64,000 bases of DNA from Glaciecola amylolytica (GTDB taxonomy: Bacteria; Bacteroidota; Bacteroidia; Flavobacteriales_D; Crocinitomicaceae), in the NCBI GenBank assembly GCA_003856375.1, contig CP034120.1, positions 744,001 through 808,000 of the forward strand, written 5' to 3'. This document shows, one piece after another, positions 43,401 to 52,380 of the stretch. Position numbers and translations under genes: made by a program. Below the pieces are notes generated by a model. It did no database searches. It saw nothing but the letters and a program-made list of their open reading frames with translations, and was not told where the DNA came from. Positions within the stretch are counted from its first letter, which is position 1; every line of letters begins with the position of its first letter.

Positions 43401-44628
43401 GTTCATTGCCCGGAGAAAGTGCCGCTTCCTGAGAATCTTCAGAAAGTTCTCCTGCCGGTTGGTGCGCAGATTGTTGATCGGCTGTGACAGCAATATTCTT
43501 TGTCACTTCCATGAAATTCGGATCTGATTTCGGATCCGGCTTTTTCTTTTCCGGAGCTTCTTCTTCCGTGGAAGCCTCTTCCTCTTCGACAGTTTTTCCG
43601 TTTTTATCTTTTTTTCCTGTTTTAGGGTCGGCTGCTTTTCCTTCTTTTGCCGCAGGAGGAACGGCTGCTCCTTTGGATTCAGGTGCTACGACCTTCAATG
43701 TAGAAGCTTCGGTTTCAGTAAGTGCCTGTGCTTCTTTTTTGTCTTTGGGAGCAGTTTCTGCCTGTTGTGCAGGATCTTGTTTCAAGTCTGCTTTTGGTGT
43801 GGCTGCACCTTGTTGAATCGTATGGGTAAGCTCGTGAGCCAATAGGAATTTTCCATCCTTGGATGCCGGATCAAAATTCCCCTGATTAAAATAAATATCT
43901 CCTTTATTCGTAAAGGCTTTGGCTCTGAGTGATTGGTTCATTTCGGCGGCCTGAGTTCCTGTATGAACTTTGACATTACTGAAATCGGCACCAAAGCCAG
44001 TTTCCATTTCTGTTTTTACATCCGAAGGAAGCGGACTTCCTTGTCCTTTTGAATTTTTAAGTTGTGAGCCAATGTTATTGGAAGGAGCAGGAGGTGCCTG
44101 ATCGAATCGTTTGGTTTGAACGGGAGCGTCTTCGTCTTCCTTCATTTGAACACCTTCATCTCCACCTTCTTCCGGAGCCTCTGTTTCTTCAGCTTCTTCT
44201 GTGTCTGGTTCTTCAACTTCAGCTTCTTCCGAAGGTTCAGGTTCAGAACCTCCTTCTTCCATTCTTTGAACCGGTTCGTCTTCTTCTTTGCGCTGAATTG
44301 CTCCTTCGTGCTTAACGTCGCTCATTTGATCTTCCGTACCTTCAATATCGAGCTGTCCCATTTGGTCCGGCCCTTCTTTCCGCTGAATGTATGGAGTAAC
44401 GGTCTGAGCAATCGGTTTTAACTGAACAGATGCCGGATCGCCGGAAGCAGAAGTACCGGCAGGTGAAGAACCGCTTACGACACGATCAGCCGCAGAGTCT
44501 GCTTCAGCTTCGTGCTGGTCACCAGGCTGATTGACGGACAGTTTTGCCTGCACCGCAAAAGGATCGCGGCCCCGACTCCTAAAAGGAGAACCGGATGATT
44601 TATCAGGAGTATCAACTTTCGTCTTCAT
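40471..44628 (-). CDS. eCIS effector 2: DUF4157 protein with putative permuted papain-like tail
   Basis: 1385 residues. Head (1-105) closely matches effector 1 (SGSPFRSRG, KLSVNQPGDQHE, QLDIEGTED). An acidic stretch (about 124-168) leads into DUF4157 (about 195-275) with HELTH at 265-269. A long Ala/Lys/Glu-rich region follows, then coiled-coil and several hydrophobic segments (for example AIMLIPALTEAILALAVGS), then a very basic helix (KKVQAIFKKIRKRVDKA). The tail (about 1220-1385) has His1264 in RHFKVVLYTGD and Cys1348 in GVTDCFSFALDIL, in the His-before-Cys order of permuted NlpC/P60-LRAT-like folds. That would suit a peptidase, amidase or acyltransferase toxin. The fold call is tentative. 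It lies 14 nt after the tape-measure gene. Confidence 0.75.
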   Translation of the reverse strand: MKTKVDTPDKSSGSPFRSRGRDPFAVQAKLSVNQPGDQHEAEADSAADRVVSGSSPAGTSASGDPASVQLKPIAQTVTPYIQRKEGPDQMGQLDIEGTEDQMSDVKHEGAIQRKEEDEPVQRMEEGGSEPEPSEEAEVEEPDTEEAEETEAPEEGGDEGVQMKEDEDAPVQTKRFDQAPPAPSNNIGSQLKNSKGQGSPLPSDVKTEMETGFGADFSNVKVHTGTQAAEMNQSLRAKAFTNKGDIYFNQGNFDPASKDGKFLLAHELTHTIQQGAATPKADLKQDPAQQAETAPKDKKEAQALTETEASTLKVVAPESKGAAVPPAAKEGKAADPKTGKKDKNGKTVEEEEASTEEEAPEKKKPDPKSDPNFMEVTKNIAVTADQQSAHQPAGELSEDSQEAALSPGNERESIAQADQVDEMEEAEPKPFNADAFKAKLMERIASMQLPENQDQADKFEENNNIDEVNQQAIGDVNSEKDASVGPVAETSQAAPQTDKVPERKTVPLKPLQKGKKPGDVGAAKAVPPKRGEEEISQPLQEQTAEVDQRMAENEVTDQQLEKSEEPKFTQALDSKKDAKAKADDAPKNFRQKEDATLQGSATKSSAASKEELTGMHAMRGGAFQKVMGNQKVTGKKDTSERERIAGDINAIYETTKKDVEGILDTLEERVASMFEVTAEKAKSVFEKYIETKMAWYKAKRYGGVDGPLKWGWDLFAGLPDEVNEFFVEGKKVFAKVMEAGITVIATVVASELNRAQSRIKQGKTDVTKYVESLPKNLRHLGKEAASEIQEKFSALQEDVNSREEALIETIAQEYVAAVQEVDERIEEMKAANRGLIDAVMGFINGVIETIMKLKEMITNLFAAIKSVIGVIMADPIGFMGNLFDGIGKGIDAFKANIQQHLLGGLLEWLTGSLGPIGITMPKDIFSLSGIFNLVLQVLGLGWDYIRVKAVKMMGEPVVKALEGGFDMFKIFASKGIDGIWEFLKDKFTDLKETVIDAIKDMLITQVIQAGIKWLLSLLIPGAGFIKAIMAIKDLIVFFVESAIMLIPALTEAILALAVGSVAGVAKAIEFGLAKLIGLVINLFAKLIGLGGLSKKVQAIFKKIRKRVDKAVNKMLKKAKKAGRKLLSKLNSGKKGSAKKIKEENKNGKPEELTAKDKELHKKIVKSIKKQLSEGSKEGESFEKFYKRKEKEAETLEDKYQPTLKKGINLDIKLSSLDQDKKDNDVDFNISIAPNTEKDKGESKFEEVDLPKKGQAYLLRESDPRHFKVVLYTGDMYDLGIYPRRNNEIFIRTTDLRGQKVNVEKEKERGKNIAIVNVNIKGVNNLNESKMNTIIAEYKEMDYEIGVTDCFSFALDILVGKLSAGIKKPIGNDNDERFEHVRDNLKK

Positions 44629-44641
44629 TTTTGTGTTTTAA

Positions 44642-46120
44642 TTACCATTCTACAAATAGCAGATCTTTCCGCCAGTCGATTTTTACAATTCCCAGATTCC
44701 AGGGAAGGCTTTCGAGCAGGATATCCTGCGCTTTTCGTTCGAATACCAACCGTGTACCTTGATATTCTTCTATGATGATCTTGGCTTCACGCTGCAAAAA
44801 CTCAAAGCGAAGCAGATCGGGATCATCACTTTTCAGTGTTTTCCAATGTTCCAATACGGCAGCAAGCAATTTTCCGGCTTCTTCTTTTATTTCGTCAGAG
44901 ATAAGCCGTTCTTGCTGAATAGGTTCATCCGGCGGGATTCCGCAGAGGAACTTTTCAAACTGAAGCTCGTGTTCCCAGGCATTTTCGTTTCCTGTTGCCA
45001 GAAAGTGCAGAACATGTGCTGTCAATTCCGGATCGCTGAGTTGATTATCTTTCAACAGACCAACCTCCGTGAGAAAGGGATTCAGAAATGGATGGAGGAG
45101 GATCAGTCCGGCATTTTCAACCGGAGTGTAAAGCTCCATTGTTCCTGTTTTATCCCTTTTACCGGCAGTTTCATCGTTTTCTTGAGTCGGAGCGGATCGT
45201 TGTTTCTCATCGTTTTCCTGTATGACCTGAAGTATTCTTTCCCGGCTAAGAGAAATCTCCTGTCCGGTAACAGAGGTCACAAATGCCCGAATGGTTTCCG
45301 GATCGGATTCCTGCCTGTAGGCTGATAAACCTATCAGTTGTTCGATTTTATCAACTGATAGGCTTCCCTTTCGGCGATACTCCTGAAAAGCATTTAACAG
45401 AACTGTCCACCACCTTTTTTTGAGCTCGCCATTTGGAATGCTTATCGTTACTTTCTGTATGGTTTCAGGAAGTTCTGCCGGAAAATGAAAAGCTCGTGTA
45501 AACCACTCGATCAATACGGATTCCGGAAGCTGAAGCAGCATACGTTTCAGAAAAGTTTCCGAATTGTTGTACTGAAGCTCCTGTATGAGTGTTTCCAAAT
45601 CTGTACGAGCGAGTTCCAGCAAGCTGGAGGTTTTCATTAAGTTGCTTAAAGAAGCATTGTCAGGAAGCCACCAGGGTCTTGTGCCGGTTTTCAGGAAATG
45701 GAAAACAGATTGCAGCTGCCTTTTTGTTACAGAAATCAGCTGTTGATGTGAATCCGGACCTTGTTCAGATCGTAATTCGTGTTTGTGAGCTGTTTTCTGT
45801 ACGTTTTCAGTAATTGATTCCGGGACAACAGAAATTCTTTCTTTGATTTCTTCCTCAATAGCAGCGCTTATCAACCGGTGAATGTCGCCATGAGTCAGAT
45901 CCGATGTTTTAGCAGAAATATCCACCGAAAGACGGTCAAGAGTAAGCACCTTTCCGTTGAGTTTTTTTTCCAGTTCTTCAAACAATTCTTCCAATGCAGG
46001 AGACAGGCTGCCGGATACAAATCCGGCAGCGTCATCTTTCAGAGCATAGCCTTTTTCTTTGGAGTTGGTTTCAACTTCTACGATAAGCTTATGGACGATA
46101 TGTGAAGATTCTGTACTCAT
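44642..46120 (-). CDS. Contractile injection system tape-measure protein (Afp14-like)
   Basis: 492 residues. The opening HIVHKLIVEVETNSKEKGYALK with the following LSPALEELFEELEKKL and DLTHGDIHRLISAAIEEEI matches the CIS_TMP family found in eCIS clusters. The rest is rich in amphipathic helices, including LQLPESVLIEWFTRAF and a late segment PVENAGLILLHPFLNPFL. These proteins are thought to set tube length inside the particle. At 492 residues it is short compared with the phage-like tape measures of Afp and PVC, suggesting a short particle or a different role. Confidence 0.82.
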   Translation of the reverse strand: MSTESSHIVHKLIVEVETNSKEKGYALKDDAAGFVSGSLSPALEELFEELEKKLNGKVLTLDRLSVDISAKTSDLTHGDIHRLISAAIEEEIKERISVVPESITENVQKTAHKHELRSEQGPDSHQQLISVTKRQLQSVFHFLKTGTRPWWLPDNASLSNLMKTSSLLELARTDLETLIQELQYNNSETFLKRMLLQLPESVLIEWFTRAFHFPAELPETIQKVTISIPNGELKKRWWTVLLNAFQEYRRKGSLSVDKIEQLIGLSAYRQESDPETIRAFVTSVTGQEISLSRERILQVIQENDEKQRSAPTQENDETAGKRDKTGTMELYTPVENAGLILLHPFLNPFLTEVGLLKDNQLSDPELTAHVLHFLATGNENAWEHELQFEKFLCGIPPDEPIQQERLISDEIKEEAGKLLAAVLEHWKTLKSDDPDLLRFEFLQREAKIIIEEYQGTRLVFERKAQDILLESLPWNLGIVKIDWRKDLLFVEW

Positions 46121-46140
46121 TTTTAATTAGCTTTTAGAGC

Positions 46141-49100
46141 TTATGGTTTCCAAACAACAACGGATAAAAGAGATGTGACAGCTTTCCACGACCCCGAATT
46201 CTTTTCACGCTGAGTCAGTACTTCATTCAGGAAATTAAAATTATCCGGAGTACCTGAAGCAATATTCATGGACGGAAGCGATGGTGACATAGCCGGATTC
46301 ATTTGATTCGTGAATGTGTTGATCATCGAGATGATAGGGCTCTGGATAAACATGTTTTCCTCCTGACAACGGGCAATAGAAATACTGGATCGCATCAGAT
46401 TGTGATAAAGCTGTACCAGTTGCGCAACACTGGCACCTTCTGCATGATTCAGAACGATTTCCTCAAACAAACCATTCGCGATGCCTTGTACATTCGGACC
46501 AACGGTATTGTTGTAATTTCCAGCCTGATATCCGGGCATGTCGTCATTCAGATCTGCATAGAATTTGGTGAAATTCTCAATGGTTCCCTGAAAACTTGCA
46601 GAAGCAGAGGATAAACCTCCTCCGGCAGCTCCACCCAGACCCATTTCTGAAAGGATTTGTTCGTATTGAGCTTTTTGAGCAGCTAAGTATGCTCCTGATT
46701 CCAGCTTGCATACAACAGGATCCGGCGGCCAGTTGTTATTAATATCGAATTGCAATACTCTTTCTGTTGTCAGCGGACAATCATCGCCTGTAACGGAAGC
46801 AACTGTAAGCTTAACCATTGCCATATTTATAGGTGCCGAATACGTATGTGTCGGAGATTTAATTGTTGCTGTTGTTCCGTCACCGAAATCCCAGAAGTAT
46901 GTGAAATCATTTGGGTTTGTGTTTGCAAGAAGCTGACAGTCAAAAGTAACGGCTAAACTCGTAATCGGATTCGGAGGTGCTATGAGCGTAGCTTCTGTAG
47001 CTTTATTCAGCGTAAGCTCTGCATTGGTCTGATGTCCGTTTAATGTAAAGTGAATTGTCTGACCGTAAGCTGTTTCCGGAATTTTTGTTGAATCGATTTT
47101 CAATTGGTCTCCGACAGCAGAAAGTCCCGGAATACTTGGGATGATTTCCACAACTCCGTCGGTTGGATAACGATACATTTCAATGATCGCGTTTTCTTTT
47201 GCTTTCAGGCAGATTTTACTGCTTGATAAACGAAGATCTGCGACAACTTCAGGCATGATAAATCCTACCGGTCTGCAATCTGAACAACACAGATACGGCA
47301 ATGTGAAATCGGCTATCACTGTATTTGCTGCAATACCATTCACGGCATTCCGGATGTATACCAAAAGGAAAGTATCTCCCTGATGTGCTCCGGCAAGATG
47401 CTCCATTCCCGGATGCTGCTCCTGGAATTTTGCAAGGCTCAAACCGATCAGAATATCTTTTTTACGACGCTCAATCTCTTCATAGATCAATTGTAGTTTT
47501 TCTGCGCTGCAGCAGATAGCTGTGCTGTCTTGTGCCAAATTATAGAGCATTGTACGAACTTCTTTCTCCAGGTTTACCTTTACGGCTCTGGTAAACGTTT
47601 TCCGTGCAGCACCGCACAGATTCGTAGCGCTTGCATTGACGGATTGAACAACGCTGGGAAGTACATCTGCAAGTGTTGCAGGGCGTTTGTCCATCATGAC
47701 GTATGCATGAGCAAGAACTTCATTCGGGCCTTTCAGAGTAGCTTCTACAATATCTTTCATTTCGACACCATAATTGAAACGGTCAATTTGACGGTCTACC
47801 TGTATGGCGATATCATTTCCGGAACATCCCTGAAATTGGTCAAAAACCGGAAGCATAATGACTCCCAAAGATTCTTCGGCCGTATACAAGTTATCCTTTA
47901 CAACGTTATTAACGCTTTGTCTTAATTCAGGATCGTTAGTGGAAACACTTGCGACTGTCGGGTAAATGTATTCCTCAACCAGATAGTTTTGAGTGGGATC
48001 AATCGTGCTGAAAGCAGAATAATATTTAGAGACTTTACCAAGCAAGCACTCGTGTTCCTGTGTCCAGGCATCCAGCATGATCTGCAGATCTTCAAAATGA
48101 CAGGCATAATCGGCCATATTGATCGGATCATTGACATTGATGGTGATACCAAGTGCTTTTGTATCAAATGCCAAACCATATTGCTTTTTCAGATTATCAA
48201 TCTGTTGCATCGCAACCTGATATGTATAACCCTGATGTCCTTCAATATTCAGGAAGTTATGCGGCTCAAGATTGTAGTTCAATGGAAATTGAATCGGGCC
48301 TGAAGGATCAAGGAATGCTTTATGGTAACTCAGATTTCGGTTTTGCTTGTGAACTTTGTATTTATCATAGTTCCAGGTATCGAGTAATCGCTGGAAATTT
48401 TGAGTTCCGTAGTAAAAAGGAATTGCCTTGTCTTCTATCGGAGAACGATAAGATGAAGGAGTAATGCGAATTTCACCTGTTCCAATCTCTGTATTGAAGG
48501 AACTCAGCATTTCGATGGTACGTTGCACATACAATTTGAATCGCTCGCACCAGTTCTTCTCGTCTTTGAGAATCGGCGATTTATAGAAATCATGGCGATA
48601 TTTTTTCAGATACTGATCTTCTTGCACCGGAACAAGCCTTCCAAGCATCAAGTGCTTTGGAAATGAGCGAATACTCGGATTGCAGGAACAGATACTATCC
48701 ATGAAAATATCTTTCAATTCGTTGTATGTATTCACAATATCACGCAATAGATCATAGCGGTATTGGAAATACAGTTGCGGATAGTTAGCACCGTTTCCAA
48801 ACAATTGTGCCAGTCCATTTGAGATAAATGAAGCTTCACTGCTCATTCCCAATTTACCGAGCATACTGGTAAACCCGTTTTTGAGTTTTTCAATGGTGTT
48901 TTCAGCTTGAATAGCGGAGAGGTAGTTCGAACGTAAAGTTGCAAAGCTTGCCGAGTTGGTAGCATTTACCGTTACACGCTGAAGAGCTACTTCATCCAGA
49001 TTCAGATAGGTTGAGATGAGGTAATTGGCATTGAAAATCGAATCGTTTGAAAGAATATATTCTGCATCCGAGTTAGAAACGAATAATACACGCAGCTTGC

Positions 49101-49659
49101 GGATGTTTTTAATTCCCAGATTTTCGCAATCAATACCCGTACAAGCGCTCGGATCTTCGGGATAACTTTCAAGATACAATAACACAACCAGCTTTTCGAG
49201 GTCTGGTCTGGATATGATTGTCTGATCTGACGGAATGACCTGATCTGAAGGAACTGCTTCCCAAAGATTGATCTGTACATCGGAGCCGTTGATAGTTTTC
49301 CAGAAGAAAGGTTTATACTTCGCATTACTGTCGTCAAAAGCACGATAATGTGTGAAGCGTAATTCCGAAATATCGATGTTTTCCAACTCGGGGTCAGAAG
49401 TATCGGGCTTTGACAGTTTAAAAAAATCACCATCGGTTGATACACCTGCACCTTGCGAGATGACTAATTCTCCATTTGAGTTTGCATTGAATCCGATCTT
49501 GAATCCGCATACAATTCCGACTCCGCTGAGAAAAATGCGCGAAAGGCGGTCCTGATCTTCGAAGTAGTTCAGGAATTCATTCAACTGGCCCGCAGTAAGT
49601 ATCTGGTCCGGTACAAATGAACGGTATGAGGGCGTGATTGTGGTCAACTTTGTTTCCAT
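46141..49659 (-). CDS. Large baseplate/fibre-like protein with PKD domain
   Basis: 1172 residues. The N-terminus (SYRSFVPDQILTAGQLNEF, then RLSRIFLSGVGIVCGFKIG and QGAGVSTDGDFF) has the 'get LN, nYf, GiGIvcGl, pG' pattern seen in proteins attached to eCIS baseplates. A helical middle includes paired Cys (CSCNPS, CCSAEKL, CCSDCRPVG). A PKD-type Ig domain lies at about 890-965 (FTYFWDFGDGTTATI), followed by a Gly/Ala/Ser-rich stretch and a helical end. It takes the place of the host-binding fibre gene (Afp13) in gene order. I infer a baseplate-linked fibre or adhesion role; it could instead be a structural collar. Confidence 0.6.
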   Translation of the reverse strand: METKLTTITPSYRSFVPDQILTAGQLNEFLNYFEDQDRLSRIFLSGVGIVCGFKIGFNANSNGELVISQGAGVSTDGDFFKLSKPDTSDPELENIDISELRFTHYRAFDDSNAKYKPFFWKTINGSDVQINLWEAVPSDQVIPSDQTIISRPDLEKLVVLLYLESYPEDPSACTGIDCENLGIKNIRKLRVLFVSNSDAEYILSNDSIFNANYLISTYLNLDEVALQRVTVNATNSASFATLRSNYLSAIQAENTIEKLKNGFTSMLGKLGMSSEASFISNGLAQLFGNGANYPQLYFQYRYDLLRDIVNTYNELKDIFMDSICSCNPSIRSFPKHLMLGRLVPVQEDQYLKKYRHDFYKSPILKDEKNWCERFKLYVQRTIEMLSSFNTEIGTGEIRITPSSYRSPIEDKAIPFYYGTQNFQRLLDTWNYDKYKVHKQNRNLSYHKAFLDPSGPIQFPLNYNLEPHNFLNIEGHQGYTYQVAMQQIDNLKKQYGLAFDTKALGITINVNDPINMADYACHFEDLQIMLDAWTQEHECLLGKVSKYYSAFSTIDPTQNYLVEEYIYPTVASVSTNDPELRQSVNNVVKDNLYTAEESLGVIMLPVFDQFQGCSGNDIAIQVDRQIDRFNYGVEMKDIVEATLKGPNEVLAHAYVMMDKRPATLADVLPSVVQSVNASATNLCGAARKTFTRAVKVNLEKEVRTMLYNLAQDSTAICCSAEKLQLIYEEIERRKKDILIGLSLAKFQEQHPGMEHLAGAHQGDTFLLVYIRNAVNGIAANTVIADFTLPYLCCSDCRPVGFIMPEVVADLRLSSSKICLKAKENAIIEMYRYPTDGVVEIIPSIPGLSAVGDQLKIDSTKIPETAYGQTIHFTLNGHQTNAELTLNKATEATLIAPPNPITSLAVTFDCQLLANTNPNDFTYFWDFGDGTTATIKSPTHTYSAPINMAMVKLTVASVTGDDCPLTTERVLQFDINNNWPPDPVVCKLESGAYLAAQKAQYEQILSEMGLGGAAGGGLSSASASFQGTIENFTKFYADLNDDMPGYQAGNYNNTVGPNVQGIANGLFEEIVLNHAEGASVAQLVQLYHNLMRSSISIARCQEENMFIQSPIISMINTFTNQMNPAMSPSLPSMNIASGTPDNFNFLNEVLTQREKNSGSWKAVTSLLSVVVWKP

Positions 49660-49680
49660 ATTTTTTGCTTATTTCTTTAA

Positions 49681-52380
49681 TTATAATGTTCCTAATTTTG
49701 TTCTTCCGAGAATGATATCATCATCCTGGTCTTCTTCTTCCTCCTCACAGTTATGTAATTTTCCGGTTGGATAAATGCTGTGCAGGTGTGTCAGAATTTC
49801 TATCAGATCCTTCAGTTCGTCTTCCGGGTGGAATGAATCAAGCGGTGATTTTGCAATGAGATACTTTTTGTATGCTGATTCAAATTGAAGCAATTGATTA
49901 TCGGGGTTGGGAACTTCACCTTTTCGGGAACCGATCCAGCATATTTTGGCTAAAATGTGTGAAGGCAGTTCTTCCCGGATGAGTTCCTCCATAAAGTCTC
50001 TGAAGTGAATGTCTGAAAACCGTTGAGTATAACCCGGAAGTACAAAACTTACTCTGAACGAGTAGGGGTCGATACCACAACAGGATTCCTTGCAATTGTC
50101 TGCACAAAAAGGAAGGAAAAACTCAGGTGGAGTCATGGGATAATCACTGTCCGGTCGAAGCAAAATCTGTTCAACTGCGAATCCTCCCTCTTCTGTGAAA
50201 TCATATTTCATGAAACGAATGGTTTCCAGCAGAGAAACTTCCATGTCCGGCGCCGTTGGAAAATAGATCAGTTGTTTGGCAACGACATAATTAGGATCGG
50301 TATCCGGAAGTTCGGGGTTGATGACCGCAAAATAGAAATTGCCGCCTCCCGATACTTTCATCTGAATGTTATCCACCACCTGATCCGCGACAATGCCCAT
50401 GTCGAAAGCATCCTCGATCTTTTCTTCGCTGCTTTCAATGAGTTGCAATACGGCGAAATACAAATTATTGATTGCTTTCTTATGACTCGGATACGTGTTT
50501 TCTGAAGATAGAATGACCGTTCCGGAACCATTTCTGATGCGCCATTTGAAAACTCCGGGACTTTGCTCGTAAATCTCAATGAACGAATCCGAAAGGTTGC
50601 GCCGGAAATAGTTTTTCATGCCGGAAAGTCTTGCTACCCGTTTTTCTACTCCGGATACATTTCCGGTGTCCCACAATTCCGAAGCCGGCTGGTGGTAGTA
50701 ATTGAATCCGAGTCCGCGCTCACTGCTCAGTGTGACATATTCGCGCAGGAAAATTTCTTTGGATTTCAAAACCATTTCACTGGTGAAAGATCCGTAGAGC
50801 TCTTTCATGACGAAGGCATACGTGCTGAAATTTTCTGCAAAGCGAGACAGCAAATGGTCGAGTAATTCATTTCGGCGTGCAACATCGTCAGTCAACCCGT
50901 CGAACAATTGTTCTGATAACAGGGTATCGTCGTTCTGAGGATAGTTATTCACCAATTCGGTGAAGTCGCTGATATCTGCAACTGCTTGCGTGAAGTAGGT
51001 GTTTGAAACCTGCGGATTAACGGATAAAAGGTCTTTTGCATTTTCCAGATGAGCAAAATAGGAGGCAAGAATCTGGTCAAAAAACAATAAATAGGCCTTG
51101 AGCTGTTTTGCCTGGGAGCGGCGTTCTGTTTTAGCAGAAGATGCCAATCCTTCCTGTCCGATGCCATAGGTATCGGGAAAATCGTTCTGAATCGTTGTGT
51201 ACCAGCCGGTATCCAGAAACTCCCCGGAAGGAATCTCAGGAAAACGATCAATTGCAGCAAGGTCGTTGTATGCATCTTCATCGGCTTTTAATTTCTTGAA
51301 AATCTCTTCGGAACGTTTCTCATTGACACTTACAGGAAGATTGTCTTTCCGGTAATTGAACACACTTTTAGTGCAAAGTGCAGGTCGTTTGTTCGAATCA
51401 ATACAGATCAGCCAGGTATTCGGATCATTCGTTCCGGAGCAGTTTCCTATCGAAATGTCCGTTATCTGTTTCACTCCCGGAATATCCATGATCAAGCTGA
51501 TAATATCGGATAAACGCACTTCTTTTCGAAGCGAAGCTTGCTTTAGTTCCGCAGTATCAATAAATCCGCTTTCAAGAAGAGGTCCTTCAAAAATTTCATC
51601 CATGCGATAACCTCGTGCGAGCATCTGTTTCAACGAATAGAAATGAACACCCGGAGAGAAATAGCCTTCTATTGCAAAACGGATACGTGCGTTTACTTCC
51701 TCTTCGTCGGCCTCATTTTCCAGACCTACTTGCGCACAAACGGAGATCGCTTGTTCTTCAATTTCATCGATTTTTACCAGATCTTCGCATAAGTTGCGGT
51801 TCGCATGGTACTTGTCTTTGATCTGAGCTTTAATGGCATCGATCTTCTGTTGACGCTGCGGATCGTTTTGATCTACATCGAAATCCACCAGAATCCGATT
51901 CAAGCCTTTCAGGTTAAATTCTGCACGGTCTTCAGGAAGTAAATTCGGAAACATATCCGGACTGTAAGACAGTAATCCTTCCTTGCAATCGGCATACACT
52001 TTTACTTCGTAGGGGATAATCCAGCAATTGCGGACACCATCCATATCGATGAATAATTTGCGATAGTCAAGAGCTGTAAGCGCACGATTGGGCAGAATTT
52101 GGCTGGCGGTATAAAATTGTTGAGAGATAGGAGCACTGCCGTTTGGCCCGGTCAATAGATCCGGCATGGAAATATTGATCCGGTTGCCCAGGTCGGTAAT
52201 GGCATAACTGAGCATTTCGAGAATCGTAATTCCCGGGTCGTGCTCGTTGTAATCCGTCCAGAGCCCTCCACCTATCGAAGCAATGTGTTGTATTCCAATG
52301 CGTCGCAGGTATTCAAAGTCGAGATCGTTTTCCGTAGAGGTATCTCGGGAAATTGTGATACTGTTTTTTAAAGTTGACAT
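49681..52380 (-). CDS. Baseplate wedge protein, Afp12-like
   Basis: 899 residues. The opening LRRIGIQHIASIGGGLWTDYNEHDPGITILEMLSYAITDLG is typical of the second large eCIS baseplate component (Afp12 / T4 gp6-gp7-like), with the WTDYNEHDPGIT motif especially diagnostic. The rest mixes helical and beta regions, with a Cys-rich spot near residue 760 (CADNCKESCCGIDPY) and a very acidic C-terminus (CEEEEEDQDDD). It should join Afp11 in wedges around the spike. The start overlaps the afp11-like gene by 13 nt, showing tight co-translation. Confidence 0.82.
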   Translation of the reverse strand: MSTLKNSITISRDTSTENDLDFEYLRRIGIQHIASIGGGLWTDYNEHDPGITILEMLSYAITDLGNRINISMPDLLTGPNGSAPISQQFYTASQILPNRALTALDYRKLFIDMDGVRNCWIIPYEVKVYADCKEGLLSYSPDMFPNLLPEDRAEFNLKGLNRILVDFDVDQNDPQRQQKIDAIKAQIKDKYHANRNLCEDLVKIDEIEEQAISVCAQVGLENEADEEEVNARIRFAIEGYFSPGVHFYSLKQMLARGYRMDEIFEGPLLESGFIDTAELKQASLRKEVRLSDIISLIMDIPGVKQITDISIGNCSGTNDPNTWLICIDSNKRPALCTKSVFNYRKDNLPVSVNEKRSEEIFKKLKADEDAYNDLAAIDRFPEIPSGEFLDTGWYTTIQNDFPDTYGIGQEGLASSAKTERRSQAKQLKAYLLFFDQILASYFAHLENAKDLLSVNPQVSNTYFTQAVADISDFTELVNNYPQNDDTLLSEQLFDGLTDDVARRNELLDHLLSRFAENFSTYAFVMKELYGSFTSEMVLKSKEIFLREYVTLSSERGLGFNYYHQPASELWDTGNVSGVEKRVARLSGMKNYFRRNLSDSFIEIYEQSPGVFKWRIRNGSGTVILSSENTYPSHKKAINNLYFAVLQLIESSEEKIEDAFDMGIVADQVVDNIQMKVSGGGNFYFAVINPELPDTDPNYVVAKQLIYFPTAPDMEVSLLETIRFMKYDFTEEGGFAVEQILLRPDSDYPMTPPEFFLPFCADNCKESCCGIDPYSFRVSFVLPGYTQRFSDIHFRDFMEELIREELPSHILAKICWIGSRKGEVPNPDNQLLQFESAYKKYLIAKSPLDSFHPEDELKDLIEILTHLHSIYPTGKLHNCEEEEEDQDDDIILGRTKLGTL

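Noticed and set aside
31928-44628. Reading the HELTH motif of the DUF4157 domains as proof of a metalloprotease toxin
   Set aside because: The motif is part of the DUF4157 core found on many eCIS-linked proteins; protease activity is not established and the variable tails look like the toxins.
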